64,000 bases of DNA from assembly GCF_002362255.1 (NCBI RefSeq), contig NZ_LPVV01000004.1:124001-188000 (forward strand), written 5' to 3'. How positions within the stretch are numbered: position 1 is the first letter of the stretch; each line of letters begins with the position of its first letter. A program made the position numbers and the translations under genes. Source of the stretch: Microbacterium sp. SZ1 (GTDB lineage: Bacteria; Actinomycetota; Actinomycetes; Actinomycetales; Microbacteriaceae). Below, piece after piece: positions 32,616 to 41,910 of this stretch. Under the pieces are notes generated by a model. It did no database searches. It had not been told where the DNA came from and saw only the letters and a program-made list of their open reading frames with translations.

Positions 32616-35381
32616 CTGACCCTTCCGTCGCCGGAGGGCGAACGTGATGCCGAGTGCGATCGCGCCGGCGCCGAGCGCGGCCCAGAGCAGCGCCCACTCC
32701 CCAGCGATGCCGGTCGTCGCAAGCGCACCGTCGGCCGACGCCCCACCGGTCGCGGGAGCACCCGGGTTCGCGGCGTCCGGGTCGAGGACGGTGACCTCGT
32801 CCCAGCCGATCACGGTCCCGTCCGCGGCGTACAGGGCGAAGCGGTGCTCGCCGAGCGGTGTGTTCGCGGGGATAGCGAAGCTCACCGCTCCGTCGGCCAC
32901 GGTCGCCCCGCCCAGCGCCACGGGCGTGGAGAAGAGGAAGCCGTAGACCGTCTCGGCCTCTCGGCCCTGCGGCACGGACACCCGAACGGTCGTGCCCGGC
33001 TCGAACCGGGACGGATCGACCGAGATCAGCCCAGCGAACTCGGGCGTGAGATCGGTGTCGACGGGAGCCCAGGGCTGTGCGGCCTCTCCGATCACGAGCA
33101 CTCCGTCGACGGCGGTACCCGACCGGGTACCGAACGACGGCACGACCGACACCGTGTGCGAACCGGATCCGGCGATCGGCGTGGTCAGCGGCACCGTCCA
33201 CGAACCGTCAGGCGCGACCTCGGCCGATCCGGCGGCGGCACCGTCGACCGTCACGGCGACCGACGACCCGGGGTGGCCGGATCCCTCGAGCGTCGAGACC
33301 ACGGCATCCGCCGGGCGCACCGAGGTGAGGTCGGTCGTCACCCGCAGCGTCGATGAGATGTCGACCCGCTGGTAGAGGAACTGCGACGACTCCAGGGCGT
33401 GGTCGACGACACGGGTCTCCCCCACGCAGCCGTGCCAGCCGTGCTCGACCTCGGTGTTCCAGGTCGAGGCGCCGATGATCCACGGCATGAAGTCCGCGGC
33501 CATCATTCCGCCCGTTCCAGATGCGTTGCGCAGCACCGGCACGCCGTCGACGTACATGATGACCGTGTCGGCCTCGGGGTCGTTGACGATCGCGACGTGA
33601 TGCCACGATCCCTGCATGATCTCGCCCGACCACAGGGTGTAGGAGTTGCGGGAGCCGGTGTCCGCAGCCGAGAACTGGTACTCGCGCAGGCTCGAGATGC
33701 CGAGCCAGGCGGCGCCCGCTCCGGGGTCGGAGGAGTCGTTGATGCCGATCCACTGGCGGGCACCGCCGCGGGTGAGGGCTGCACTCCAGCGGTTCGCCGC
33801 CTCGGTCCACTCCTCGTCCAGCTGCAGGAACGACTCGACCGTGTATCCCGACGACGAAGTCAGATCGGCGAACGTCGCCGGAGCCCCGTACTCGGTGGAG
33901 ATGTACGACATGTTGTCGGGCCCCGAGGCGTTGCGGTGCACGTCGGCGAAGCACACGGCACCGCGGTCGGCGGAGTAGAAGGGCACGTTCGAGTGCGACA
34001 CCTGCACGTCCTTGAGCTTCTCGGGCGCATCCGTCTTGTCGATGGCGCTGCGGTGCATGGGGCTGCCGCCCTCGACATCCGGGATAACCGTGTTCTCGTC
34101 GACGATGCCCTCGTCGACCGCGCCGAAGCGCCAGTGCGCGACGGTGCCGTCGACCCGGACGTAGTCGTCGGCACGGCCGGCGGGCGCCCACTGCTCGCCG
34201 ACGCCGTCGCCGTCCCAGCCCTCCGAGACGATCTCCTTCGCGCGCTCCGACAGGTCGCCCTGGGCCGCGGCGGCCGGCTCGTACCCGAAGCGGGCCTCGA
34301 AGTCCATCGGAATGCTGAACGACTGCCACGGGCCGTCGAGCACCGGAGTGTCGTTCGCGGTCAGCGACTGCTTGTCCTTGACGGTCACCCACGGCGAGAC
34401 GGACTCGACGTCGATGCGGTCGTTCGTGAGGTCGAACTCGAACAGCGTCATGTAGCCGTTCCCGCCGTCCGCAGCCATCTGATAGTCCGTGAGCACCTGG
34501 TAGACGGGGTGTCCGAAGTCGTTCGTGCGCTCTCGCATGGTGGTGCCGTGGAAGTGCCCGTTGACCGTGAGGACGATCTCGTCGTTCTTGCGGATCAGCT
34601 GGTTCCACAGCTCCTCGCCCCACCACCAGTCGGCGGGAGACGTCTGGTCGAGAGCGATGTTGATGATCGCGTGCGACGACAGCACGACAGGGATTCCGGG
34701 GTGCGCGTCGAGAACGCCCTGCGCCCACGCGAAGGTGTCGGCCGAGGCGTTCCAGGCCAGCGCTAGCGACATCCACTGATGTCCCTCCGCCTCGAAGACG
34801 TATGCGGTCGACAGGCCGTTCTGGAAGCTGTCGACGAAGGTCGCGCCGCCCTGCGCCTGCATCCGGCTCGCGTCGAACCGCTGCAGATACTGCCAGGAGT
34901 TCGCCTCCGAGGACCGCGCGTTCATGTCGGCCACGTCGTGGTTACCGGGAACCACCGAGTACTCGACCCCGCCGTCCGCGAGGATCTGCATGGCCTTGGC
35001 GGCCGCGCTCCACTCGCTCGTGACCCACTGCTGGTCGACGACGTCGCCGACGTGCACGGCGAACGGGATGTTCAGCTCGTCCTGGTTGTCGACGATCCAC
35101 CGCGTCTGCACCTCGAACGGGTTGGTGTCGTACTTGGGGTAGAACTGGGATTCGCTGTAGCGCGAGTAGAACTGCGTGTCGGGAATCACCGGGAGCGTGA
35201 AGCTGGAGCGCAGGTCGGCGGCCGCAGCCACACCCGCAGCGAGCGCGCCCGTTGCGGGGTTCTCGGGAGCGGGATCGTCGGATGCCGCGACGGCGGGCGC
35301 CGCGGTACCGACCAGGAGTCCGATCGCGACGGCCGCGCTGGTCAGCGCACGCCAGGGACCGCGGCGGGCAGGAGTGATCAT
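32601..35381 (-). CDS. Secreted, probably sortase-anchored metallophosphoesterase with LamG-like and Ig-like domains
   Basis: 926 aa. Signal peptide (AVAIGLLVGTAAPAVAAS, cleavage near residue 33). Calcineurin-like phosphoesterase motifs: VIPDTQF (D68), HVGDVVDQ (GD 112-113), VPGNHDVAD (GNHD 146-149), SSHAI and VNGHFHG. A LamG/concanavalin-like domain follows (about 480-680, IIGASTWNTEVEHGWHGCVG). Then come two Ig-like modules (about 690-870). The C terminus has LATTG (887-891), a hydrophobic helix and RRRK, a class E-type sortase signal. It would hydrolyse phosphate esters outside the cell. Gene ends inside a repeat. Confidence 0.85.
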   Translation of the reverse strand: MITPARRGPWRALTSAAVAIGLLVGTAAPAVAASDDPAPENPATGALAAGVAAAADLRSSFTLPVIPDTQFYSRYSESQFYPKYDTNPFEVQTRWIVDNQDELNIPFAVHVGDVVDQQWVTSEWSAAAKAMQILADGGVEYSVVPGNHDVADMNARSSEANSWQYLQRFDASRMQAQGGATFVDSFQNGLSTAYVFEAEGHQWMSLALAWNASADTFAWAQGVLDAHPGIPVVLSSHAIINIALDQTSPADWWWGEELWNQLIRKNDEIVLTVNGHFHGTTMRERTNDFGHPVYQVLTDYQMAADGGNGYMTLFEFDLTNDRIDVESVSPWVTVKDKQSLTANDTPVLDGPWQSFSIPMDFEARFGYEPAAAAQGDLSERAKEIVSEGWDGDGVGEQWAPAGRADDYVRVDGTVAHWRFGAVDEGIVDENTVIPDVEGGSPMHRSAIDKTDAPEKLKDVQVSHSNVPFYSADRGAVCFADVHRNASGPDNMSYISTEYGAPATFADLTSSSGYTVESFLQLDEEWTEAANRWSAALTRGGARQWIGINDSSDPGAGAAWLGISSLREYQFSAADTGSRNSYTLWSGEIMQGSWHHVAIVNDPEADTVIMYVDGVPVLRNASGTGGMMAADFMPWIIGASTWNTEVEHGWHGCVGETRVVDHALESSQFLYQRVDISSTLRVTTDLTSVRPADAVVSTLEGSGHPGSSVAVTVDGAAAGSAEVAPDGSWTVPLTTPIAGSGSHTVSVVPSFGTRSGTAVDGVLVIGEAAQPWAPVDTDLTPEFAGLISVDPSRFEPGTTVRVSVPQGREAETVYGFLFSTPVALGGATVADGAVSFAIPANTPLGEHRFALYAADGTVIGWDEVTVLDPDAANPGAPATGGASADGALATTGIAGEWALLWAALGAGAIALGITFALRRRKGQPEGR

Positions 35382-35413
35382 CGTTCTTCCTCGGGTGTCA
35401 GTGCGGATGCGGG

Positions 35414-36967
35414 TCAGCCGGCGAGCTCGGGGCCGTAGGCCTCGACCTCGGACAGGCTCATCCAGTTGTCGTTCGTCTTGTTGGTGATGACGACCCGCAG
35501 CCCGGTCGCGAGAACAGGCGCGCTGTCGACCTCGAGTGCGAGGTTCGGCGTCGCGTTGACGTAGGGCCAGGTGACGGCATCCGTCGGGAGGTCACTCCAG
35601 CCGCCGATGAGGTCGCGATACTGCACCGTGACGCCGCCGACGTTGTTGCGGCCGTTGTTGTCGAACACGGCCGCCCCCGTGAGCTGACGCGGCTGGTCGA
35701 AGTAGAACGAGACGGTGTTCGGATTCACGCGGTTGGCGGCTCCGCCACTGCGCCAGTCGTCGAACCCGGCGACATCGCGGTTGCCGTCGGTGAGAGCGAA
35801 ATTCGTGCCGTTGAGATGCGTGTAGTCCCAGTGGATGCCCGCTCCGCGGAGGATGTTCACGCTCTCAGTGCGTGTGATCGTGATCACGAGACGCGCCTCG
35901 AACCCGGTGGATGCCGCGGCCGGGATCTCCACGACGCCCTCGGTGCTCGTGGCGTCGTCGGCGAGGGCGGACCAGTCCCAGCTGACCGGCGTCGTCACGG
36001 TGGTGTCGGAGCCGGACACGGTGCGCTCGACGGCGGTCGGCGCGTGCATCTGCAGCTCCTTCAGCGTCATGCCGACATGGCCCGTCATCGTCGCATCCGC
36101 CGCCGGGGCGCCGAGCGAACCCACGAGGTACGAGGCGGTGACGCCGACGCTCTCGCCGAAGTATCCGATGCCGGTGCCCTCGACGATCACGATGCCGTCG
36201 GTCTTCCACACGTCGGCACTCGGTGCGTCCCACGTGACGTCGGTCAGCGTGGTGCGCAGACCCCATCCGTAGCGAGCGGTCAGCTGCGTGGGGAATGACG
36301 GTGCGATGCCGGTGTCGACCCTCTGCTCGACGGTCGGGACGGTCGGCGTGAGGCTGTGCAGACGCCACTTCTGCACGTTCGCGCTCCCGGCGTCGTAGGT
36401 CTGGACCTCGGAGCCGGTGGCGGTCGCCCAGTTGTACATGTCGAGTCCCGGAACGGCGCCGTTCGCATATGCCTGCACGTTACGCAGATACGACAGGCCG
36501 CCACCCGCATCGGTGATCGTCCACTGAGCGCGCGGATCGCTCGCGGCCTCGTCGAGCGTCAGCCCCTCGATGGTGAGGTAGCGGTAGTCGGGATCGTCGT
36601 TCGCGCGACGCACCAGCACATCGCCCTCCGCGTTGGCGAGGACGACGCGCTCGGGAGAGGCCTCGACCGGGTACGCGAGCACGGCCTGTGCCCGCAGCGC
36701 CTCGGGTGTCTTCGCGAAGGGGAAGACGGCGGCCGCCGCCGGCGTGCTGCCGGGAAGCGTCGGCTGAGCGGCAGGGTTGCCGATCTCGACGACCTTGCCG
36801 GGCGCGGAGAGGCTCTCGACGAGGTAGGTCGCCGGGTCGCCGAGCAGGCTGGGGTCCTGCTCGGCTTCGGCGACGGCGACGGTGGGAAGAAGGGCGACGG
36901 CGGTGAGAGCCGTGACGCCCAGGGTCGCGATGGCACGCCGGCGGGCACGCCGAGTGGGGGTTCTCAT
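35414..36967 (-). CDS. Secreted protein with lectin-like, Ig-like and discoidin (F5/8 type C) domains
   Basis: 517 aa. Tat-like or Sec signal peptide (MRTPTRRARRRAIATLGVTA, then LTAVALLPTVAVAEA). Residues about 40-210 look like a ricin-type or related beta-trefoil module (ITDAGGGLSYLRNVQAYANG). About 215-300 is an Ig-like module (DVTWDAPSADVWKTDGIVIV). The C-terminal 130 residues form a discoidin/CBM32-like domain (NTVSFYFDQPRQLTGAAVFD, NWMSLSEVEAYGPEL). No catalytic domain is visible, although such modules usually sit at the end of large glycosidases. It may be a carbohydrate-binding adhesin. It lies 33 nt upstream of the phosphoesterase gene on the same strand. Confidence 0.7.
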   Translation of the reverse strand: MRTPTRRARRRAIATLGVTALTAVALLPTVAVAEAEQDPSLLGDPATYLVESLSAPGKVVEIGNPAAQPTLPGSTPAAAAVFPFAKTPEALRAQAVLAYPVEASPERVVLANAEGDVLVRRANDDPDYRYLTIEGLTLDEAASDPRAQWTITDAGGGLSYLRNVQAYANGAVPGLDMYNWATATGSEVQTYDAGSANVQKWRLHSLTPTVPTVEQRVDTGIAPSFPTQLTARYGWGLRTTLTDVTWDAPSADVWKTDGIVIVEGTGIGYFGESVGVTASYLVGSLGAPAADATMTGHVGMTLKELQMHAPTAVERTVSGSDTTVTTPVSWDWSALADDATSTEGVVEIPAAASTGFEARLVITITRTESVNILRGAGIHWDYTHLNGTNFALTDGNRDVAGFDDWRSGGAANRVNPNTVSFYFDQPRQLTGAAVFDNNGRNNVGGVTVQYRDLIGGWSDLPTDAVTWPYVNATPNLALEVDSAPVLATGLRVVITNKTNDNWMSLSEVEAYGPELAG

Positions 36968-37153
36968 GCGGGGGAGTCCTTTCGACGGCGGAGGCGATCA
37001 GGGTTTCGCCGCGCCGTCGTCGAACCTATCGACCCGGAATTCCGGTGAGCGGCGGGATCGTTAATGGGATGTGAACGTCGTTCGGCCGTCGCGTGAACCC
37101 GCCGCAGGTGCCGAGCGGCGTGCGAATAGGTATGCCCGCCCCTCCGCTCCGTA

Positions 37154-37171
37154 TATTTATAGATATAAATA
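37154..37171. promoter_or_regulatory. AT-rich operator upstream of the GH125 operon
   Basis: TATTTAT (37154-37160) and ATAAATA (37165-37171) flank AGAT as a perfect 7-bp inverted repeat, very AT-rich for this genome. It overlaps the -35 position of a promoter whose -10 box is TACAGT (37193-37198). A related sequence precedes the GntR gene, so the GntR/LacI-hybrid at 43252-44361 is the likely ligand-responsive repressor. Confidence 0.6.
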
Positions 37172-37192
37172 GCTTTAATACTTTTTTCGGGT

Positions 37193-37198
37193 TACAGT
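37193..37198 (+). promoter_or_regulatory. -10 box of the GH125-ABC-GH76 operon
   Basis: TACAGT lies 48 nt before the GTG start at 37247; the leader contains GAGGAG about 5 nt before the start codon. Confidence 0.4.
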
Positions 37199-37246
37199 GG
37201 CGATGTCGCCCAGAGCGGGGCGGCCCGAGATCGACCGAGGAGCATC

Positions 37247-38602
37247 GTGGCTCAGACCCATTCGGCCTTCATCCACTCCGTCGCGGAGCGTGTGCGCGCC
37301 CGCACCGACGAGGCCACAGCGGCGATGTTCGAGCGCTGCTTCGAGAACACGCTCGGCACCACGCTGCGCGAGATGCCCGACGGGACGCTCTTCATGCTGA
37401 CGGGCGACATCCCGGCGATGTGGCTGCGCGACTCCACCGCACAGCTCGCGCCCTATCTGCACTTCGCCGCCGAGGACCGGGCGATCAGCGACATGATCGC
37501 CGCCGTCTCGCGCCGCCAGATCGACTACGTGCTGCTCGATCCGTACGCGAACGCGTTCAACGCGGCCGCCGACGGCAGCGGACACCAGAGCGACCTCACC
37601 GAGCAGTCGCCGTGGGTGTGGGAGCGCAAGTACGAGGTCGACTCCCTCTGCTACCCCGTGCAGCTCGCCCATGACCTGTGGATGCTGACCGGCCGCACCG
37701 ACCACCTCGGCGAGCCGTTCGCCCGGGCCGCTCGCGCGATCATCGCGCTGTGGCGCACCGAGCAGGACCACGAGGTCCGGTCGACCTACCGCTTCCAGCG
37801 CTTCGATTGCCCGCCGACCGACACGCTCGTGCGCGACGGCCGCGGCAGCGAGACGGCGCCGACCGGCATGACCTGGTCGGCGTTCCGCCCGAGCGACGAC
37901 GCCTGCGAGTACGGCTACAACGTGCCGGGCAACATGTTCGCCGCCGTCGAGCTGCGCCACATCGAGGCCATCGCCACCGCCGTGCTCGACGACCCCGAGC
38001 TCGCGGCGAGCGCCCGCGATCTCCGCGGCGACATCGAACGGGGCATCGCGCAGCACGCGGTCGTCGACACCCCCGACCACGGACCGGTGTACGCCTACGA
38101 GGTCGACGGGCGCGGCGGCGTCCTGCTCCTCGACGACGCCAACGTGCCGAGCCTGCTCTCCCTGCCGCTGATCGGCTGGAGCGGCGTCGACGACCCCCTC
38201 TATCTCGCGACCCGCTCGTGGATCCTCAGCGACGCCAACCCGACCTTCGTCTCAGGCACCCTGCCCTGGGGCGAAGAGGCGCGCGGCCTCGGCAGCCCGC
38301 ACACCCCGGCCGGCCACATCTGGCCGATCGGACTCTGCATCGAGGCGCTGACGACCGACGACCAGAGTGAGAAGCAGCGCATCCTGCGACTGCTCCTCGA
38401 GACGGATGCCGGCACCGGCCTCATGCACGAGTCCTTCCTCGCGACAGACCCGTCGGTGTTCACCCGCGAGTGGTTCTCGTGGGCGAACGCGATGTTCTGC
38501 GAGCTCGTGCTCGACATCACCGGATTGCGCGCCGTGAAGCGCGAGCCGCTGAAGCGCGAGCCGCTGAGCCGCGAGCCCCTGACCGAGACGCGGCCGGCAT
38601 GA
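37247..38602 (+). CDS. GH125 exo-alpha-1,6-mannosidase
   Basis: 451 aa, start GTG 37247 after GAGGAG. The family signature GDIPAMWLRDS lies at 53-63 and the catalytic-region motif SGTLPWGEEARGLGSPHTP near 340-360. No signal peptide, so cytoplasmic. GH125 enzymes are metal-independent inverting exo-mannosidases that remove alpha-1,6-linked mannose from N-glycan or yeast-mannan fragments. The last residues form a short repeat (KREPL-KREPL-SREPL) not needed for the fold. First gene of an operon with an ABC importer and GH76. The stop overlaps the next ATG (ATGA). Confidence 0.92.
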   Translation: MAQTHSAFIHSVAERVRARTDEATAAMFERCFENTLGTTLREMPDGTLFMLTGDIPAMWLRDSTAQLAPYLHFAAEDRAISDMIAAVSRRQIDYVLLDPYANAFNAAADGSGHQSDLTEQSPWVWERKYEVDSLCYPVQLAHDLWMLTGRTDHLGEPFARAARAIIALWRTEQDHEVRSTYRFQRFDCPPTDTLVRDGRGSETAPTGMTWSAFRPSDDACEYGYNVPGNMFAAVELRHIEAIATAVLDDPELAASARDLRGDIERGIAQHAVVDTPDHGPVYAYEVDGRGGVLLLDDANVPSLLSLPLIGWSGVDDPLYLATRSWILSDANPTFVSGTLPWGEEARGLGSPHTPAGHIWPIGLCIEALTTDDQSEKQRILRLLLETDAGTGLMHESFLATDPSVFTREWFSWANAMFCELVLDITGLRAVKREPLKREPLSREPLTETRPA

Positions 38603-39558
38603 GCGCGCAGATCACCGCCGAGCCGGCATCCGTCTCTCCCGAGACCCCGACCACGCCGCGCCGCCCCACCAAGGCGCGCACCTCGCGCAACCCGTCCGCC
38701 CGGCAGATGACGTGGAACGCATGGCTGTTCCTGCTCGTTCCCGGCGTGCTGTTCGTCGTCTTCATGGCGCTGCCGATCGTCATGGCGCTCGTGCTGAGCT
38801 TCACCGACTATGCGATCGTCGGCGACTTCGAGTGGCTCGGCCTCGAGAACTACCTGAACATCGCGGTCGATCCGTTCTTCTGGATCGCGCTGCGCAACAC
38901 CGCGTACTACACGCTGCTCTACGTGCCGGCGGGGCTCATCGTCGCACTCGGCACCGCGCTGCTGCTCAACCGCCGCCACCGCGCGGTGCGGCTGTTCCGC
39001 ACGCTCTTCTACATCCCGGTCGTCGCGTCGACGGTCGCGACGGCGACCATCTGGTTCTGGATGCTGAACCCGCAGAGCGGCCTGCTCAACGTGGCGCTCG
39101 GCTGGTTCGGCATCGACGGACCCGCGTGGCTCTACGAGTCGCAGTGGGCCATGATCGCGATCGTCATGATGAGCGTCTGGGCCGGCTTCGGCGCCAACAT
39201 GATCATCTTCCTCGGCGGACTGCAGGGTGTGCCGGGCGAGCTCTACGAAGCGGCGCGACTCGACGGGGCGAACGCCTGGCAGCAGTTCCGGTACGTAACG
39301 CTGCCGTCGCTCACCCGCACGACGTTCCTCGTGTCGACGCTGCTCATCATCGGCGCGTTCCAGGTGTTCGACCAGGCCTACGTGCTCACCAAGGGCGGAC
39401 CCGGCAACTCGACCGTCACGATGGTCTACTACATCTACAACAAGGGCTTCGGGGCGCTCGAGATGGGCTACGCCTCCGCCCTGTCGTTCGTGCTGTTCCT
39501 CATCATCCTCGTCTTCTCCCTGGTCAACGCCAGGCTCACGAACAGGAGGGACGCGTGA
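38599..39558 (+). CDS. Sugar ABC transporter permease (MalF/UgpA-like)
   Basis: 319 aa, start ATG 38599 overlapping the GH125 stop by 4 nt. A 35-residue polar N terminus precedes six membrane helices (first WLFLLVPGVLFVVFMALPIV). The cytoplasmic EAA loop reads ELYEAARLDGANAWQQFRYV, typical of CUT1 importers, and TKGGPGNST is the usual P-loop-like turn after it. Partners are the permease at 39558 and the lipoprotein at 40557. The ATPase is not encoded here and is probably a shared MsmK/MsiK-type subunit. Inferred substrate: alpha-manno-oligosaccharides. Confidence 0.92.
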   Translation: MSAQITAEPASVSPETPTTPRRPTKARTSRNPSARQMTWNAWLFLLVPGVLFVVFMALPIVMALVLSFTDYAIVGDFEWLGLENYLNIAVDPFFWIALRNTAYYTLLYVPAGLIVALGTALLLNRRHRAVRLFRTLFYIPVVASTVATATIWFWMLNPQSGLLNVALGWFGIDGPAWLYESQWAMIAIVMMSVWAGFGANMIIFLGGLQGVPGELYEAARLDGANAWQQFRYVTLPSLTRTTFLVSTLLIIGAFQVFDQAYVLTKGGPGNSTVTMVYYIYNKGFGALEMGYASALSFVLFLIILVFSLVNARLTNRRDA

Positions 39559-40511
39559 TGACGAACACCCTCAGCGGACCCCGCACCGTCGCCACCTCGA
39601 TCGCCGCCGGCACCACGCTCGCCCCGGTGCCGACCTCGCGCCGCAAGACCTCGCGACAGCGCCTCGCCACGATCGGCTGGTACGTCGGCGTCATTCTCAT
39701 CAGCGTCATCACGGTCGCGCCGCTGGTGTGGACGATCTCGACGTCGCTGAAGCCGGCGAGCGAGATCCTCTCCGGCGCCCTGAACCTCATTCCGGCGAAT
39801 CCCACCATCGAGAACTACCTGCAGGTGTTCGAGGAGGTGCCGTTCGGCCGCTACTTCGTGAACTCGCTCGTGCTGGGTCTCGGCGGCGCCGCGACGAACA
39901 TCTTCTTCGGCGCCCTCGGCGGCTACGCCCTCGCGAAGCTGCGCTTCAAGGGTCGCGCGGCGGTGTTCGCGGTGTTCCTGTCGTCGCTCATGATCCCCGG
40001 CATCGTGACGATGATCCCGTCGTTCCTCATCCTGCGCGGCATCCCGTTCGCCGGCGGCAACGACGCCCTCGGCCAGGGCGGTCTCGGCCTCATCAACACC
40101 TACTGGGCCGTCATCATCCCCGGCGCCGCCGGCGCGTTCGCGGTGTTCTTCATGAAGCAGTTCTTCGAGACGCTGCCCGACGAGCTCGGTGAAGCAGCCC
40201 GCATCGACGGGGCCAGCGAGTTCCGCATCTTCACGGTCATCTACTTCCCGCTCGCGAAGGCCGGGCTCGCCGTGCTCGGCATCATCAGCTTCCAGGCCGG
40301 ATGGAACAACTTCCTCTGGCCGCTGATCGTGCTCAACAGCCAGGACATGATGACCGTCCAGGTCGGCCTCGCCTCGTTCGTCAACAACTACGAGACCGCC
40401 TACGGCCCGCTCATGGCCGGAACCGTGATCGCCAGCCTTCCCGTGCTGCTCGTCTTCCTGTTCGCGCAGCGCTGGATCATCGAGGGCGTCGCGCACGTCG
40501 GCTCGAAGTAA
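39558..40511 (+). CDS. Sugar ABC transporter permease (MalG/UgpE-like)
   Basis: 317 aa, start ATG 39558 with AGGAGG 8 nt upstream; its A is the last base of the previous stop (TGATG). Six membrane helices, the first at about 36-58 (TIGWYVGVILISVITVAPLV). The EAA loop is ELGEAARIDGASEFRIFTVI. It forms the second half of the CUT1 importer channel with the preceding gene. Confidence 0.92.
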   Translation: MTNTLSGPRTVATSIAAGTTLAPVPTSRRKTSRQRLATIGWYVGVILISVITVAPLVWTISTSLKPASEILSGALNLIPANPTIENYLQVFEEVPFGRYFVNSLVLGLGGAATNIFFGALGGYALAKLRFKGRAAVFAVFLSSLMIPGIVTMIPSFLILRGIPFAGGNDALGQGGLGLINTYWAVIIPGAAGAFAVFFMKQFFETLPDELGEAARIDGASEFRIFTVIYFPLAKAGLAVLGIISFQAGWNNFLWPLIVLNSQDMMTVQVGLASFVNNYETAYGPLMAGTVIASLPVLLVFLFAQRWIIEGVAHVGSK

Positions 40512-40556
40512 CCCCACCCCACCACCACAGCACCACCATCCATCAAGGAGATTTCG

Positions 40557-41810
40557 ATGAAGAAGAACCTGCGAGCCCTGGCCGTCGTCGCGACGGCCAC
40601 CCTGGCCGTCACCGTCGCGGGCTGCGCGTCCGGCGACTCGGGCGGCGGCAACGGAGACGGACCCGAGCCCGTCGTCATGTGGGGATCCTGGTCGGGCGAC
40701 CAGGTCGACCAGCTCGAAGAGCAGGCGGCACGCTTCAACGAGTCGCAGGACGAGTACGAGGTCTCGTACGTCCCGCAGGAGCTCGTCGAGGAGAAGCTGC
40801 TGACCTCGCTCGCGGGCGGCCAGGTGCCGGACGTCGTGCTCTGGGACCGCTATCAGACCTCGCTCTACGCCCCGAAGGGCGCGCTCGCCCCGATCGACGA
40901 GTTCGTGAAGGAGGATGCCGTCGACACGAGCATCTTCTACGAACCCGCGCTCGGCGAGATGGAGGTAGACGGCGAGCTCTACGGCCTGCCGCTGCTCGTC
41001 GACAACCGCTCGCTGTTGTTCAACCAGACGCTGCTGGAGGATGCCGGCGTCACCCCGCCCACCAACTGGGACGAGCTGAAGACCGCCGCCGAGGCGCTGA
41101 CGGTCAAGGACGGCGGAAAGCTCACCCAGGCCGGCCTCGACCTCAGCGACCCCGGACTGTTCAACATGTACCTCGCACAGGCCGGCGGCCAGCTGCTGAA
41201 CGACGACCAGACCAAGACGGCGTTCAACAGCCCCGAGGGTCTCGAGGTGCTCGAGTTCTGGCAGAGCCTGCTCGACGCCGACGTGTACGAGCAGGGCTTC
41301 GGCGACACCGGCGACTCCTTCGCCGAGAGCAAGACCGCCATGAAGCTCGACGGACCGTGGGCGCTGTCGACTCTCGACCAGGTCGACGGGCTCGAGTACG
41401 GCGTCGTGCAGCCGCCGGCCGGGCCGAACGGCGACAAGGGCGCCTACATGGGCGGCTTCGGACTCGTCATCCCGGAGGGGGCGAAGAACGCCGAAGGCGC
41501 GTGGGAGTTCATGAAGTGGTGGACGACCGAGGCCGAGAACGGCGTCGCGTTCGGTGAGATCGCCGGATGGATCCCCGCCAACATCGAGGCGGCGAACGAC
41601 CCGTACTTCACCGAGGACGAGCACTACGCGGCGTTCATCGAGGCCATGAACTACGCGCAGACCCGCCCGAACGTGCAGGGCTTCTCCGACGTCGAGGGCA
41701 AGGCTCTGGTTCCCGCGCTCGAGCGCTTCCTCTCCGGCGAGATCTCGGCCGAGCAGGCGCTCAAGGACGCGCAGGAGCAGGGCGACCAGATCCTCGCGCA
41801 GAACCGCTGA
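40557..41810 (+). CDS. Extracellular sugar-binding lipoprotein of the GH125/GH76 importer
   Basis: 417 aa, ATG 40557 with AAGGAG 6-7 nt upstream. Signal peptide MKKNLRALAVVATATLAV with lipobox VAGC (Cys at about residue 23), then a Gly/Asp linker. Solute-binding fold of the CUT1 family: VVMWGSWSGDQVDQLEEQAA, GLPLLVDNRSLLFNQTLLED, YMGGFGLVIPEGAKNAEGAW and GWIPANIEAAND. It captures oligosaccharides outside the membrane and delivers them to the permeases just upstream. The intact gene contrasts with the frameshifted homologue at 50346-51589. Confidence 0.92.
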   Translation: MKKNLRALAVVATATLAVTVAGCASGDSGGGNGDGPEPVVMWGSWSGDQVDQLEEQAARFNESQDEYEVSYVPQELVEEKLLTSLAGGQVPDVVLWDRYQTSLYAPKGALAPIDEFVKEDAVDTSIFYEPALGEMEVDGELYGLPLLVDNRSLLFNQTLLEDAGVTPPTNWDELKTAAEALTVKDGGKLTQAGLDLSDPGLFNMYLAQAGGQLLNDDQTKTAFNSPEGLEVLEFWQSLLDADVYEQGFGDTGDSFAESKTAMKLDGPWALSTLDQVDGLEYGVVQPPAGPNGDKGAYMGGFGLVIPEGAKNAEGAWEFMKWWTTEAENGVAFGEIAGWIPANIEAANDPYFTEDEHYAAFIEAMNYAQTRPNVQGFSDVEGKALVPALERFLSGEISAEQALKDAQEQGDQILAQNR

Positions 41811-41825
41811 CCGCAGCATCCTCGC

Positions 41826-41884
41826 CTCCGGTCGCGGAAACGGCCGCGTCTCGCCACGAGATGCAGCACTTTTCGCGACCGGAG
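41826..41884. repeat. Long inverted repeat between the binding-protein and GH76 genes
   Basis: CTCCGGTCGCG (41826-41836) pairs exactly with CGCGACCGGAG (41874-41884); the interior carries TCTCGCCACGAGATGCAGCA. It sits within the 100-nt gap of an operon, so it may attenuate or stabilise the mRNA between the highly expressed lipoprotein gene and GH76. It looks like a second type of dispersed palindrome. Confidence 0.5.
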
Positions 41885-41910
41885 CGACCCGAATCCCCAG
41901 AGAAGGACAC

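Noticed and set aside
33208..34776. 522-codon alternative frame within the phosphoesterase gene
   Set aside because: Same-strand shadow in the wrong frame, extremely Arg-rich; the true frame has signal peptide, catalytic motifs and sorting signal.
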